From assembly GCA_017458625.1 (NCBI GenBank), contig JAFTAH010000043.1, forward strand, positions 1 to 53,212: a stretch of DNA of 53,212 bases, in the 5' to 3' direction. A program made the position numbers and the translations under genes. Source of the stretch: Kiritimatiellia bacterium (GTDB lineage Bacteria > Verrucomicrobiota > Kiritimatiellia > CAIQIC01 > Lenti-01). How positions within the stretch are numbered: the stretch's first letter is position 1; the number at the start of each line of letters is the position of its first letter. Below the pieces are notes generated by a model. It had not been told where the DNA came from, ran no database searches, and saw only the letters and a program-made list of their open reading frames with translations. Shown in pieces: positions 15,625 to 24,239 of the stretch.

Positions 15625-17355
15625 ATGTCGTTGCTGCAACGGTTCGTGAACAGGACGGAGTTCTCGTCGTACGAGGACTTCTACGAGAATTTTCGCATCG
15701 AGGTGCCGGAGAACTTCAACTTCGGGTACGACGTGGTAGACGCGTATGCGGCGGCGGAGCCGGAGCGGCGGGCGCTGGTGTGGTGCGACGACCACGGAGG
15801 GGAGCGGATCATCAGCTTCGGGGAGCTGAAGCGGCTGAGCGACGCGGCGGCGCAGTTCCTCCAGGACGCGGGCATCCGGAAGGGGGACTGCGTGATGCTG
15901 CTGATGGGAGGGCGGTACGAGTTCTGGATCGCGATGGTGGCGCTGCACAAGCTGGGGGCGCTGGCGATTCCGGGGTCGCACATGCTGAAGGCGCACGATC
16001 TGGAGTATCGCTACCGGCTGGGGGACATCCGGCTGGTGCTGTGCAACGACCGGGAGGACCTGCGGGAGGAGGTGGCGGCGGCCGCGGCGACGCCGGGGCT
16101 GCCCATCGTGCCGAAGCTGGTGACGCTGCACGGGGCGCCGAAGGGGTGGCTGGCGCTGCATGATGCGCTCGACGAGCCCGGGCTGTCGCGGCTGGCGGGG
16201 CGGTTTGCGCGGCCGACGGGGGAGCAGGCGACGCGGAACGGGGATCCGATGCTGGCGTACTTCACGAGCGGGACGAGCGGGGAGCCGAAGCTGACGATGC
16301 ACAACTTCGTGTATCCGCTGGGACACATCACGACGGCGCGCTATTGGCAGAACGTGGAGGACGGGGGGCTGCACTACACGCTGGCGGACACGGGGTGGGC
16401 GAAGACGGCGTGGGGCAAGCTCTACGGGCAGTGGATCGCGGGGACGGCGATCTTCGTGCACGACTACGAGCGCTTCAACGCCCAGCGGACGATGGAGGTG
16501 TGCGCGAAGTACAAGGTGACGACGTTCTGCGCGCCGATGACGGTGTACCGCTATCTGGCGAAGGAGGACTTGTCGGAGTACGACTTTTCGTCGATCCACC
16601 ATGCGGCGATGGCCGGGGAGCCACTGAACGCGGCGGTGTACCAGCGGTTTGGGGCGGCGACGGGGCTGCGGCTGATGGAGGGGTTCGGGCAGAGCGAGAG
16701 CTGCGTGATCATGGCGAACTTCCTGTGGATGGAGCCGAAGCCGGGGAGCGTGGGGCGCGGGTCGCCGGTGTTCCGGCCCTGCCTGCTCAAGGACGACGGG
16801 ACGCTCGCGGAGGAGGGCGAGACCGGGGAGCTCGTCCTGCCGATGGATCGGGGGGCGCCGCCAGGACTCACCATCGGCTACTACAAGAACCCCGAGGCGA
16901 CGACCGAGGTCTTCCGCGATGGCTACTACCACACCGGCGACCTGTGCTGGCGCGATGCGGACGGGTATTTCTGGTTCGTGGGGCGGAACGACGACATCAT
17001 CAAGTCGAGCGGCTACCGGGTGGGGCCGTTCGAGGTGGAGAGCGCCCTGGTGGCGCATCCGGCGGTGCTGGAGGCGGCGGTGACGGGGCTGCCGGATCCG
17101 GACCGCGGGCAGATCGTCAAGGCCACGGTGGTGCTGGCGCGGGGGTTCTCGCCGAGCGAGGTGCTGGTGAAGGAGCTGCAGGACTTCGTGAAGAAGGAGA
17201 CCGCCCCGTACAAGTATCCGCGCCGCATCGAGTTCGTGGACGAGCTGCCGAAGACCACGAGCGGCAAGATCCAGCGCAAGGAGATTCGCAAGCGCGACCT
17301 CGAGCGGCTGCATGCGGAGGCGATGAAGGCGGCGGCGGAAGAGGTGGGGAAGTAA
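15625..17355 (+). CDS. Acyl-CoA synthetase (AMP-forming), acetyl/medium-chain type
   Basis: Activates a carboxylic acid to its CoA thioester through an acyl-AMP. The 576-residue ANL-family protein has the P-loop YFTSGTSGEPK (212-222), the A5-like EGFGQSE, YYHTGDLCWRD with the ribose-binding Asp, GRNDDIIKSSGYRVGPFEVE, and the C-terminal catalytic Lys in PKTTSGKIQRKE. The overall pattern (HMLKAHDLEYR, ADTGWAKTAWG) is that of medium-chain/ACSM-like synthetases; the substrate cannot be fixed. It stands alone between two repeat-filled spacers, after ilvBN. Confidence 0.88.
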   Translation: MSLLQRFVNRTEFSSYEDFYENFRIEVPENFNFGYDVVDAYAAAEPERRALVWCDDHGGERIISFGELKRLSDAAAQFLQDAGIRKGDCVMLLMGGRYEFWIAMVALHKLGALAIPGSHMLKAHDLEYRYRLGDIRLVLCNDREDLREEVAAAAATPGLPIVPKLVTLHGAPKGWLALHDALDEPGLSRLAGRFARPTGEQATRNGDPMLAYFTSGTSGEPKLTMHNFVYPLGHITTARYWQNVEDGGLHYTLADTGWAKTAWGKLYGQWIAGTAIFVHDYERFNAQRTMEVCAKYKVTTFCAPMTVYRYLAKEDLSEYDFSSIHHAAMAGEPLNAAVYQRFGAATGLRLMEGFGQSESCVIMANFLWMEPKPGSVGRGSPVFRPCLLKDDGTLAEEGETGELVLPMDRGAPPGLTIGYYKNPEATTEVFRDGYYHTGDLCWRDADGYFWFVGRNDDIIKSSGYRVGPFEVESALVAHPAVLEAAVTGLPDPDRGQIVKATVVLARGFSPSEVLVKELQDFVKKETAPYKYPRRIEFVDELPKTTSGKIQRKEIRKRDLERLHAEAMKAAAEEVGK

Positions 17356-17680
17356 GAAGGGGAGGGGGAGGAGTCGCCAGAGAGGGACAAGGGCATGGGC
17401 AAGGCCCCTGCGCCCCGAGAAAAGGGGGGACGAGTGGGGGGGAGGGCAGAGAGGCCGTGGCGCAAGCGGCCCGGAACTGGATCAAGGCGGGAGAGGAAAA
17501 AATGGCAAAAATGCCAATGTCTGACCCAAAAACACGCGTATTTGGAGGACAGGGAAAGGGGGGGCTGGGACAGCTGGGATGGTGAGACCACATGGACGAG
17601 GGGCGGGAAGCGGGGGGGGAGTGGGGGGGCGACAGGCTGGCGGTCAGGGGGGGGAGGGCTGGCGCGGTTCGAATTTTTCT
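17356..17680. other. Spacer without recognised gene
   Basis: G-rich sequence after the acyl-CoA synthetase. I see no gene and no clear terminator for the upstream gene. A short mirror (GGCAAAAATGCC, near 17504) is the only local structure. Confidence 0.4.
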
Positions 17681-17813
17681 GTAGCCGTTTCGGTTGCACA
17701 CAGGCACAGGCTGGCGGTCGCAGGAAACCGCGTCCCTCCCGCTGTGCCCCAGCGCGGGAGGGACGCAATTCATTGCGTCCGGCGGGCTATACTTTTCATG
17801 GATCCGCTCTAGG
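17681..17813 (+). repeat. Hairpin repeat family C, copy at hydrolase 3' end
   Basis: Starts GTAGCCGTTTCGGTTGCACA and contains a perfect 11-bp stem GTCCCTCCCGC/GCGGGAGGGAC (17732-17764), then GCAATTCATTGCG and GGCGGGCTAT, ending at the CTAG that holds the hydrolase stop. It is about 75% like 30180-30311. The strong hairpin could end transcription or protect the mRNA of the minus-strand operon. Confidence 0.8.
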
Positions 17814-18723
17814 GGGCGGGGGCGGGGGAGATGGCGGCGCGGAGAAAGGCGTCGAGGGCGGCGTGGGCAGGGGAGTTGGTCTGGAGCCAGGCGTAGTCGG
17901 AGTGGGCGCCGTTGAGGAGCGCGAACTGCTTGGGGGGGGCGGCGGCCTCGGCGAGGAGGCGGCCTGAGGCGAAGGGGACCGTGGTGTCGGCAGGGGAATG
18001 CAGGAAGAGCTTGGGGATGTCGGGGAGGCGAGAGGCGTAGTCGCCGGCGGGGAAGTGGGCGGTGAGGAGGTGGGCGAGGGGCAGGCGGGGGAAGAGGAGG
18101 TGGGCCATGTTGGTGGCGGAATGGAAGCCGCTGTCGAGGATGAGGGCGACGGGCGGGACGGGGGATTCGAGGGCGGCATGGAGGCAGACGGGGACGCCCA
18201 GGGAGTGGCCGTAGAGGAGCAGCGGGAGGCGGGGGCGGGCGAACTTGTTCATCTTGAGGGCGACGTCGATGGCCGCCTTGGCGTCGAGGTAGAGGCCGGA
18301 CTCGGTGGGCGTGCCCTCGGACTGGCCGTAGCCGCGGTAGTCGAAGAGGAAGACGTTGTAGCGGCGGGCGTGGAAGAAGGGCAGGAGCTTGAGATTGTAG
18401 GAGATGTTGCCGGCGTTGCCGTGGAAAATCACCAGGTTGGCGACGGGGTAGGAGGCCGGGATCCACCAGCCGTGGAGCTGGGTGCCGTCATCCGCGCGGA
18501 AGGTGACGTTCTGGTGGACGAGGTCGACGGCGTAGGGGTTGGCTGTGACGTCGGGGCTGGGGCGGTAGAGGAAGCTACGCTCGTAGCGGTGGAAGAGGAG
18601 GATGCCGCCAAGTCCAAAGGCCAGTCCGAGGAAGAGGACGAGGAAGAGCACCAGCCGCAGGCGGCGGAGGAAGCGCGCGAGGCGGGGGTGCCGGGAAGGG
18701 GCCTTGGCAACGTTTTTCTTCAC
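17809..18723 (-). CDS. Alpha/beta hydrolase, membrane-anchored (BEM46-like)
   Basis: 304 residues. An N-terminal membrane anchor (about 22-44) precedes a hydrolase domain with oxyanion segment FHGNAGN (100-106), nucleophile elbow GHSLG (Ser174), Asp246 in HSPADTTVPF and His274 in NGAHSDY, a full catalytic triad. This is the pattern of the BEM46/ABHD13-like serine hydrolases; the substrate is unknown. It overlaps the permease gene by 4 bp and is the last gene of a four-gene operon. Confidence 0.85.
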   Translation of the reverse strand: MKKNVAKAPSRHPRLARFLRRLRLVLFLVLFLGLAFGLGGILLFHRYERSFLYRPSPDVTANPYAVDLVHQNVTFRADDGTQLHGWWIPASYPVANLVIFHGNAGNISYNLKLLPFFHARRYNVFLFDYRGYGQSEGTPTESGLYLDAKAAIDVALKMNKFARPRLPLLLYGHSLGVPVCLHAALESPVPPVALILDSGFHSATNMAHLLFPRLPLAHLLTAHFPAGDYASRLPDIPKLFLHSPADTTVPFASGRLLAEAAAPPKQFALLNGAHSDYAWLQTNSPAHAALDAFLRAAISPAPAP

Positions 18724-20195
18724 GGGGAGGGGGGAGGGGAGCAGGAGGCGGGCTGCGCGGAAGGCGCTTCGGGCGCGGGAGGCTCGGGAGGAGGCGTGGC
18801 AGGGACAGCTGGGGCCTCTGGGACGGAGGGGGCGGGCGGCTCAGGGGCAGGGGGCGGGGAGGGGAAGAGAGAGGAGAAGGGGGAGAGGGGGCCGGGCGTG
18901 CCGGGAGGCACCATGGGGACGGCGGCCTTCTTCTTCTTTTTCTTTTTCCTGCGCCTGGAGGAGGAGGGGGTGTCGGGCGGTGGCGGGGTGTCGCGGATGA
19001 CATCGTCGGGAGAAAGGTCGTCGGTGGCGGGGGCGAAGAGCAGGTCGTCGTCCGTGGGGGCGTCGGGTTCGGGCGACGGAGAGGCGTGGCGGCGGGGGTG
19101 GCGGCGGCGGAGGAGGGAGCGGGCATGGTGCTTGGAGGAGCCCATGAGGATGGCCAGGGAGGTCAGGAACGGGATGTGTACCATGGTGATCTGGACGGTG
19201 GCGGCCAGTGGTACCGCCAGCAGCACGCCCGGGATGCCCCAGAGCCAGCCCCAGAAGAGCAGGAAGAGCAGGACGGTCACGGGGGAGAGGTTCAGGCGGT
19301 CGCCGTAGAGCTTCGGGGCCACGAGCGTGCCCAGGAGGAACTGGATGATGGTGAGGACCGAGGCGACCATCAGGGTCGGGCCCAGGGCGCCGCCGAACTG
19401 GACGAGGGCGGTGACGGAGGGCAGGATGGTCGCCACGATGGAGCCGAGGGTCGGGACGAAGTTCAGGGTGAAGGCGAGGAGGCCCCAGGTAAAGGCGAAG
19501 TCGACCCCCATGAGGATGAGGGCGGCCCAGAAGGCGAGTCCGGTGAGGAGGGAGACGATGAAGAGGCTGCCGAGGTAGATGGCGATCTGGGAGGAGATGG
19601 TGGCGAGGAGGCTGGAGATGGCGGCGCTGCGGCCGGGGAAGGCGGCGAGCAGCTTGTCGGAGGCGTAGGGGCGGGCGAGGAGCATGAAGAAGAGGAAGAT
19701 GATCACCAGGAGGGCGTTGTAGCCGAAGGAGAAGAGGGCGCGGGTGAGGCGCAGGAGGGAGGAGGTGACGGCGCTCTGGATGTCTATGCCGTCGAGGGCG
19801 CCGGGGGGGAGGTCGAGGCGGGCGGCGTAGTCGGCGATGAGGGCGGCGAGGCGGGGGGCGTAGGCGGGGAGCTTCTGGGCGAAGGTGAAGAGACGCTGCT
19901 GGACAATGGTGCCGGCGTAGATGGCCAGGGCGACGAGCACCACCAGGACGAAGGTGACGGAGATGGCGGAGGGCACGCGGCAGCGGCGGGTCAGGAAGTT
20001 GACAGGGGGGGCCAGGACGTAGGCGAGGAGCCAGGCGATGACCAGGGGGATGACGACGGACTGCGCGGCCTTCAGGACGACGCCGATGGCGATGATGGCG
20101 AGAATCCAGATGGGGATGGTGGCGGCGGAGACGGCCCGGGCGGAGAAAAGAGGGGGCGGGGTGGATTCGGTGGACTGGTCGAGGAAGTTGGTCAT
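18720..20195 (-). CDS. AI-2E family transporter (PerM-like) with long Pro-rich tail
   Basis: Residues 1 to about 350 are a typical AI-2 exporter/PerM family protein with about eight membrane segments and the conserved region LLFWGWLWGIPGVLLAVPLAAT. Family members move small molecules or act as Na+/H+ antiporters; the substrate here is unknown. Beyond about residue 355 there is a 135-residue cytoplasmic tail: His/Arg-rich, then acidic, then SSRRRKKKKKKKAA, then about 80 residues of Pro/Ala repeats. This tail is not part of the family. It overlaps both neighbours by 4 bp. Confidence 0.85.
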   Translation of the reverse strand: MTNFLDQSTESTPPPLFSARAVSAATIPIWILAIIAIGVVLKAAQSVVIPLVIAWLLAYVLAPPVNFLTRRCRVPSAISVTFVLVVLVALAIYAGTIVQQRLFTFAQKLPAYAPRLAALIADYAARLDLPPGALDGIDIQSAVTSSLLRLTRALFSFGYNALLVIIFLFFMLLARPYASDKLLAAFPGRSAAISSLLATISSQIAIYLGSLFIVSLLTGLAFWAALILMGVDFAFTWGLLAFTLNFVPTLGSIVATILPSVTALVQFGGALGPTLMVASVLTIIQFLLGTLVAPKLYGDRLNLSPVTVLLFLLFWGWLWGIPGVLLAVPLAATVQITMVHIPFLTSLAILMGSSKHHARSLLRRRHPRRHASPSPEPDAPTDDDLLFAPATDDLSPDDVIRDTPPPPDTPSSSRRRKKKKKKKAAVPMVPPGTPGPLSPFSSLFPSPPPAPEPPAPSVPEAPAVPATPPPEPPAPEAPSAQPASCSPPPSP

Positions 20196-21067
20196 GGCGC
20201 GAAGGTGTATTGGACGGTATAGTCGAGGGAGGCGTTGCCGCGGGGGGGGAGGAGGACGGGGAAGAGGAGGGTGCCGGGACGGGTGCCGGGGCGGGACTCG
20301 CGGGTGGCCGAGGTCAGGGCGAAGTCGGAGGAGCGGGGAAAGGTCTCGATGACGTGGATGGTGGTGCGGCGGGAAGTGGCGTTATGGAAGTCGAAGTGGA
20401 AGGACTCGGTGGCGATGGCTCCCGGCGTTTCGGCGGACGGCGGGGGCGCGGGGAGGAAGTCGGTGCGGAGCCGGGTGGCGAAGAGGCCGGGGGCGGGATC
20501 GAGGCGGAGGACGGCGGTGTCGCCGGGGGAAAGGGAGGCATCGAGGAGGAGGTCGCCGAGGGGGAGGGGGGCGCGGTCGGCATCGCCGGCGAGGAGGAGG
20601 AAGCGGCCCGGGGCGAGCGGGTGGTCGGCGGGGACTTCGAAGGTGAGCTGGTAGGGGAGGGGGCGGGGCTGGACGTCCTCGTCGGAGGAGGCGGCGCCCG
20701 GGAAGTCAGGGTCGGTGCGCGGATTGCGGGGAAAGGCGTCGGGGGCGTAGACGTCCAGGACGGGGACGAGTTCGCAAGGGAGGTCGCGGTCGAAGGCGAG
20801 GGTGCGGCGGGTGCCGTCGGGGGCGGTGGCGGTGGAGAGGAGGGTGATGGCGGCGCGGGAGGGGGCGAGATGGGCGGTGTGGAGGATGGGCGCGGAAGAG
20901 GCATCGCCCGCGACGAGCGGGGCCGCCGGGGCGGGGGAGCAGAGTTGTGCGAGCAGGGTGAAAACGATGGGAAGTCGCCGCAAATGGCGAAGGGCAGGGG
21001 AAAGGACGGAACGCGGGGCGCGACGGCCCCGCGGTCCAAGGGAGGTGGGTGAGGAACAGGTTCCCAT
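20192..21067 (-). CDS. Secreted protein with DUF4139-like C-terminal domain
   Basis: 291 residues. A hydrophobic export signal lies at about 27-50 (RRLPIVFTLLAQLCSPAPAAP). The C-terminal part (ESFHFDFHNATSRRTTIHVIETFPRS...LPPRGNASLDYTVQYTF) looks like the end of DUF4139 proteins, where a strand-rich domain closes with VPPGG...YTVRY. It lacks the usual N-terminal DUF4140 part. The start ATG at 21067 lies inside a family B dyad with no clear ribosome site, so an internal start is possible. It overlaps the permease by 4 bp. Confidence 0.65.
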   Translation of the reverse strand: MGTCSSPTSLGPRGRRAPRSVLSPALRHLRRLPIVFTLLAQLCSPAPAAPLVAGDASSAPILHTAHLAPSRAAITLLSTATAPDGTRRTLAFDRDLPCELVPVLDVYAPDAFPRNPRTDPDFPGAASSDEDVQPRPLPYQLTFEVPADHPLAPGRFLLLAGDADRAPLPLGDLLLDASLSPGDTAVLRLDPAPGLFATRLRTDFLPAPPPSAETPGAIATESFHFDFHNATSRRTTIHVIETFPRSSDFALTSATRESRPGTRPGTLLFPVLLPPRGNASLDYTVQYTFAP

Positions 21068-21076
21068 CGTCTGGAA
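21061..21076. repeat. Family B dyad over a start codon
   Basis: TTCCCATCGTCTGGAA followed by ACGTGTTTTC matches the dyad-plus-[AG]CATGTTTT layout of 7057-7082. It sits in the 17-bp gap between degT and the DUF4139-like gene and contains that gene's ATG. Confidence 0.6.
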
Positions 21077-21084
21077 ACGTGTTT

Positions 21085-22200
21085 TCAGGGGGCGGCGTAG
21101 AAGTCGGCGATGGTCTGGACGACGTAGGCGGCCATGTCGTCGGAGAGCTCGGGGTAGATGGGCAGGGCGATGGTCTCGCGGGCGGCGCGTTCGGCCTCGG
21201 GGAAGTCGCCGGCCTTGTAGCCGAGGTCGGCGAAGCATTCCTGGACGTGGAGGGGGACGGGGTAGTAGATGGCGCAGCCGACACCGTGGGCGCGGAGGTA
21301 GGCGACGAGGTCGTCGCGGCGCGGGACGCGGCAGATGAACTGGTTGTAGACGTGTCGGCCCGGGCCAGGGGTGGGCAGGACAACCTGGGAGAGGCCGGCC
21401 TCGGCGAAGAGCTTCACGTAGCGCTTGGCGTTGGTCTGACGGGCGGCGGACCAGCCGTCGAGGTACTTGAGCTTGCACTCGATGACGGCGGCCTGGAGGG
21501 CGTCGAGGCGGAAGTTGCCGCCGATGCAATGGTGGTAGTACTGGGGCTCCATGCCGTGGTTGCGCATGATCTCGACGCGGTGGGCGCGGGCGGGGTCGGT
21601 AGCGGTGACGAGGCCACCGTCGCCGAAGCAGCCGAGGTTCTTGGAGGGGAAGAAGGAGAAGCAGCCGTAGTCGCCGATGGAGCCGGCGCGGCGGCCCTGG
21701 GCGTCTTCGGCGCCGATGGCCTGGCAGGCGTCCTCGACAAGCACCAGATTGTGCTTCCTGGCGATGGCTTCGAAGGCGGCCATGTCGGCGAGGCGGCCGT
21801 AGAGGTGGACGGGGAGGATGGCGCGGGTGCGCGGGGTGATGCGGGCCTCGACCAGCGCGGGGTCGAGGTTGAAGGAGTCGGGGTCGATGTCCGCGAAGAC
21901 GATGCGGGCGCCGACGCGGGCGATGGCCCCGGCGGTGGCGAAGAAGGTGTAGGGGGTGGTGATGACCTCGTCGCCGGGGCCGATGCCGGCGGCCATCAGG
22001 GAGACGATGAGCGCGTCGGAGCCAGAGGAGACGCCGATGGCGTGCGGGACGTGGCAGTAGGCGGCCAGGGCGGCCTCGCAGGACTTGACGGAGGGGCCGA
22101 GGATGAAGGTCTGGTCGGCGCAGATCTTCTCGAGGACGGGGCGGAGCTCGTCGGCGAAGGTCTGGTACTGGGGCTTGAGGTCGAGCAGAGGAACGTTCAT
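21085..22200 (-). CDS. DegT/DnrJ/EryC1 aminotransferase (nucleotide-sugar type)
   Basis: PLP-dependent transfer of an amino group to a keto-sugar nucleotide, for amino sugars of surface polysaccharides. The 371-residue protein has GVSSGSDAL (56-64), TPYTFFATA, VEDACQ (Asp157) and the PLP Lys187 in FSFFPSKNLG, plus GGNFRLDALQAAV. AGGAG precedes the ATG. It starts the operon with the DUF4139-like protein, permease and hydrolase. The exact sugar is unknown. Confidence 0.9.
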   Translation of the reverse strand: MNVPLLDLKPQYQTFADELRPVLEKICADQTFILGPSVKSCEAALAAYCHVPHAIGVSSGSDALIVSLMAAGIGPGDEVITTPYTFFATAGAIARVGARIVFADIDPDSFNLDPALVEARITPRTRAILPVHLYGRLADMAAFEAIARKHNLVLVEDACQAIGAEDAQGRRAGSIGDYGCFSFFPSKNLGCFGDGGLVTATDPARAHRVEIMRNHGMEPQYYHHCIGGNFRLDALQAAVIECKLKYLDGWSAARQTNAKRYVKLFAEAGLSQVVLPTPGPGRHVYNQFICRVPRRDDLVAYLRAHGVGCAIYYPVPLHVQECFADLGYKAGDFPEAERAARETIALPIYPELSDDMAAYVVQTIADFYAAP

Positions 22201-22323
22201 GGAGGACTCCTGGGGTTGCGGGCGGCGTACAATGCGCCAATGCCGTCAGCATACGCGTCCGGCTTGGCGGTCGCAAGAATGAAACGGGCGCGCGCCGGCG
22301 GAAAGCGACGGCGGCCAGCGCGG

Positions 22324-23538
22324 CTAGGGGGCGACCTTGAGCTTGGCGAAGCCGCGCTTGCCGGCGCGAAGGACGAGGCCGTCCGAGGGGACGAGGCGGT
22401 GGCGGAAGTCGGTGATGCGCTCGTCGCCGACATGGACGGCGCCGGCCTGGACGAGGCGGCGGGCTTCGCTGGTGCTCGGGGCGAGGTGGGCGGCGACCAT
22501 CAGGGAGAGTAGCCCGGTCTCGGCCGGGGGGACGACGACGACAGGGATGTCGGCGGGAAGCTGGTTCTTGGCGAAGACGCGGGCGAACTCGGCGGCGGCG
22601 GCCTCGGCATCGTCGTCGGAGTGGAACTGGGCGACGATACGGCGGGCGAGGGCGTCCTTGACGTCGCGGGGGTGGCGACGGCCGGCGGCGACGTCGGCGC
22701 GAAGGGCGGCGATCTCGGCATCGGGCATGCAGAGGACGAGGGAATAGTAGCGCCACATGAGGTCATCGCTGACGCTCATGGTCTTGCCGTACATGTCGTT
22801 GGGGGTGTCGTTGACCGCGATGTAGTTGCCGAGGGATTTGGACATCTTGTGGACGCCGTCAAGGCCTTCGAGGAGAGGGAGGGTCATCACGATCTGGGGC
22901 TCCTGGCCGAGGGCGCGCTGGAGCTCGCGGCCGAGGAGGAGGTTGAAGAGCTGGTCGGTGCCGCCGAGCTCGACATCGGCGCGGACCATCACGGAGTCGT
23001 AGGCCTGGACGAGGGGGTAGAGGAACTCGACGAGCGAGATGGGCTGCTTGGCGGCGTAGCGCTTGGCGAAGTCGTCGCGGGCGAGGAGCTGGGCGACGGT
23101 GACGTGGGCGGAGAGGCGGATCACCTTGTCAAAGGTCATCGGGCCGAACCATTCGGAGTTGAAGTGGATCTCGGTGCGGGCGGGGTCGAGAATCTTGAAG
23201 ACCTGCTCCTGGTAGCTCTTGGCGTTCTCGAGGACTTGCTCGCGGGAAAGCTGGGGGCGGGTGGCGTTCTTGCCGGAAGGGTCGCCGATCATGCCGGTGA
23301 AGTCGCCGATGATGAAGACGACGGTATGGCCGCACTCCTGGAACTCGCGGAGCTTGTTCATGGCGACGCAGTGGCCGAGGTGGAGGTCGGGGGCGGAGGG
23401 GTCGGCGCCCATCTTGATGCGGAGGGGGCGGCCTTCGGCGGTGGCCTTTTCGAGGCGGGTCTTGAGCTCGGCGAGGCTGTGGAGGTCGACGATGCGGGCG
23501 GTGAGGCGGGCGAGTTGCTGGGCAATATCCATGGACAT
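22324..23538 (-). CDS. tyrS: Tyrosyl-tRNA synthetase (TyrZ-like form)
   Basis: Charges tRNA-Tyr. 404 residues; class I signatures HLGH (53-56) and KMSKS (231-235), [13 protein letters not shown] for ATP and the GGTDQLFN substrate region (192-199). A C-terminal S4 domain begins near 345 ([19 protein letters not shown]). The HLGH and GDPSGKN pattern is that of the TyrZ-type subgroup rather than E. coli TyrS. AAAGGA lies 7 nt before the ATG at 23538. No T-box leader is seen upstream. Confidence 0.95.
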   Translation of the reverse strand: MSMDIAQQLARLTARIVDLHSLAELKTRLEKATAEGRPLRIKMGADPSAPDLHLGHCVAMNKLREFQECGHTVVFIIGDFTGMIGDPSGKNATRPQLSREQVLENAKSYQEQVFKILDPARTEIHFNSEWFGPMTFDKVIRLSAHVTVAQLLARDDFAKRYAAKQPISLVEFLYPLVQAYDSVMVRADVELGGTDQLFNLLLGRELQRALGQEPQIVMTLPLLEGLDGVHKMSKSLGNYIAVNDTPNDMYGKTMSVSDDLMWRYYSLVLCMPDAEIAALRADVAAGRRHPRDVKDALARRIVAQFHSDDDAEAAAAEFARVFAKNQLPADIPVVVVPPAETGLLSLMVAAHLAPSTSEARRLVQAGAVHVGDERITDFRHRLVPSDGLVLRAGKRGFAKLKVAP

Positions 23539-23638
23539 GGGGGAATCCTTTCAAGGCGGTCGGGGCCGCCAACGGGCGGACAGCTTAGCGGGGGGCGGGG
23601 GCAGGCGCAAGCAGAAAGGGGAACTCACCAGCGCAATG

Positions 23639-23905
23639 GGCGCATCTGAGTTGTTTGCACAAGAGGAAACACCTGGGTTGCGTGGAGTCGCTTTTTGTCC
23701 CGCTGCCCCTTCAGTTTTCGGCTCCTCGCCAGAAAGGCCTTCCCGACCTCCGGGCGGGCCGAGCCCAAGGGATTCGGAACCATTATTCCGGAAACTGTCC
23801 TTGCATACGGGCCGCCCGGCGGTCGGCCCCTCCCATGCCTGCCGGACGTTTGCGTCTATTCCGAAATCGCTCTCGAGCGAGGTTGCAAACAACTCAGATG
23901 CACCC
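23639..23905. mobile_element. IR-bounded element family F with apparent 11-bp target duplication
   Basis: Near-perfect ends: CATCTGAGTTGTTTGCA at 23643-23659 is mirrored by TGCAAACAACTCAGATG at 23884-23900. The element is flanked by the exact direct repeat CCAGCGCAATG (23628-23638 and 23906-23916), as expected of a target-site duplication. The 267-bp interior has no transposase ORF; it contains GGGCGGGCCGAGCCC...CGGCGGTCGGC, which recurs at 29917-30055. Likely a non-autonomous transposon. Confidence 0.8.
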
Positions 23906-23913
23906 CCAGCGCA

Positions 23914-24162
23914 ATGAAAGTTCCAATAGGAACTGGACAGGGCCTGGTGCCGACGAGCGTGACGCCCGACCTCGCCGGGTGCCAGGTCGCGTTCGCGTCC
24001 GACATCGGGCTTCACGTGACGGACGGCGCCATGCTGACGGTCGTGGATGCCAAGGGCGGAGGGACGCTGACCGCCGGCGAATACGCCATCTATGCCGACG
24101 GGGCAAACGCGGCTGTCGCGGGCGGGGTTCCGTCGCGTTCGTCTTGCCCAAAACCCGCATAA
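23914..24162 (+). pseudogene. Possible remnant of a surface-protein gene
   Basis: An 82-codon open frame (MKVPIGTGQGLVPTSVTPDL... to TAA) whose ATG lies in the right-hand copy of the F-element target duplication. The peptide GLHVTDGAMLTVVDAKGGGTL...YAIYADGANAAVAGG looks like one turn of a beta-helix or adhesin-type repeat protein. It has no signal peptide or ribosome site, so I read it as a gene fragment cut by element F. Its first bases share the AAAGTTCC...GAACTGGACAGGGC repeat with 30841-30867. Confidence 0.3.
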
Positions 24163-24239
24163 TCCCCTTTGTTTTACCGAAATCTCACACCAATTCGCCC
24201 CTTGCCCGCCATCCTTCAAACTGCTAGGATTCCTCTGCC

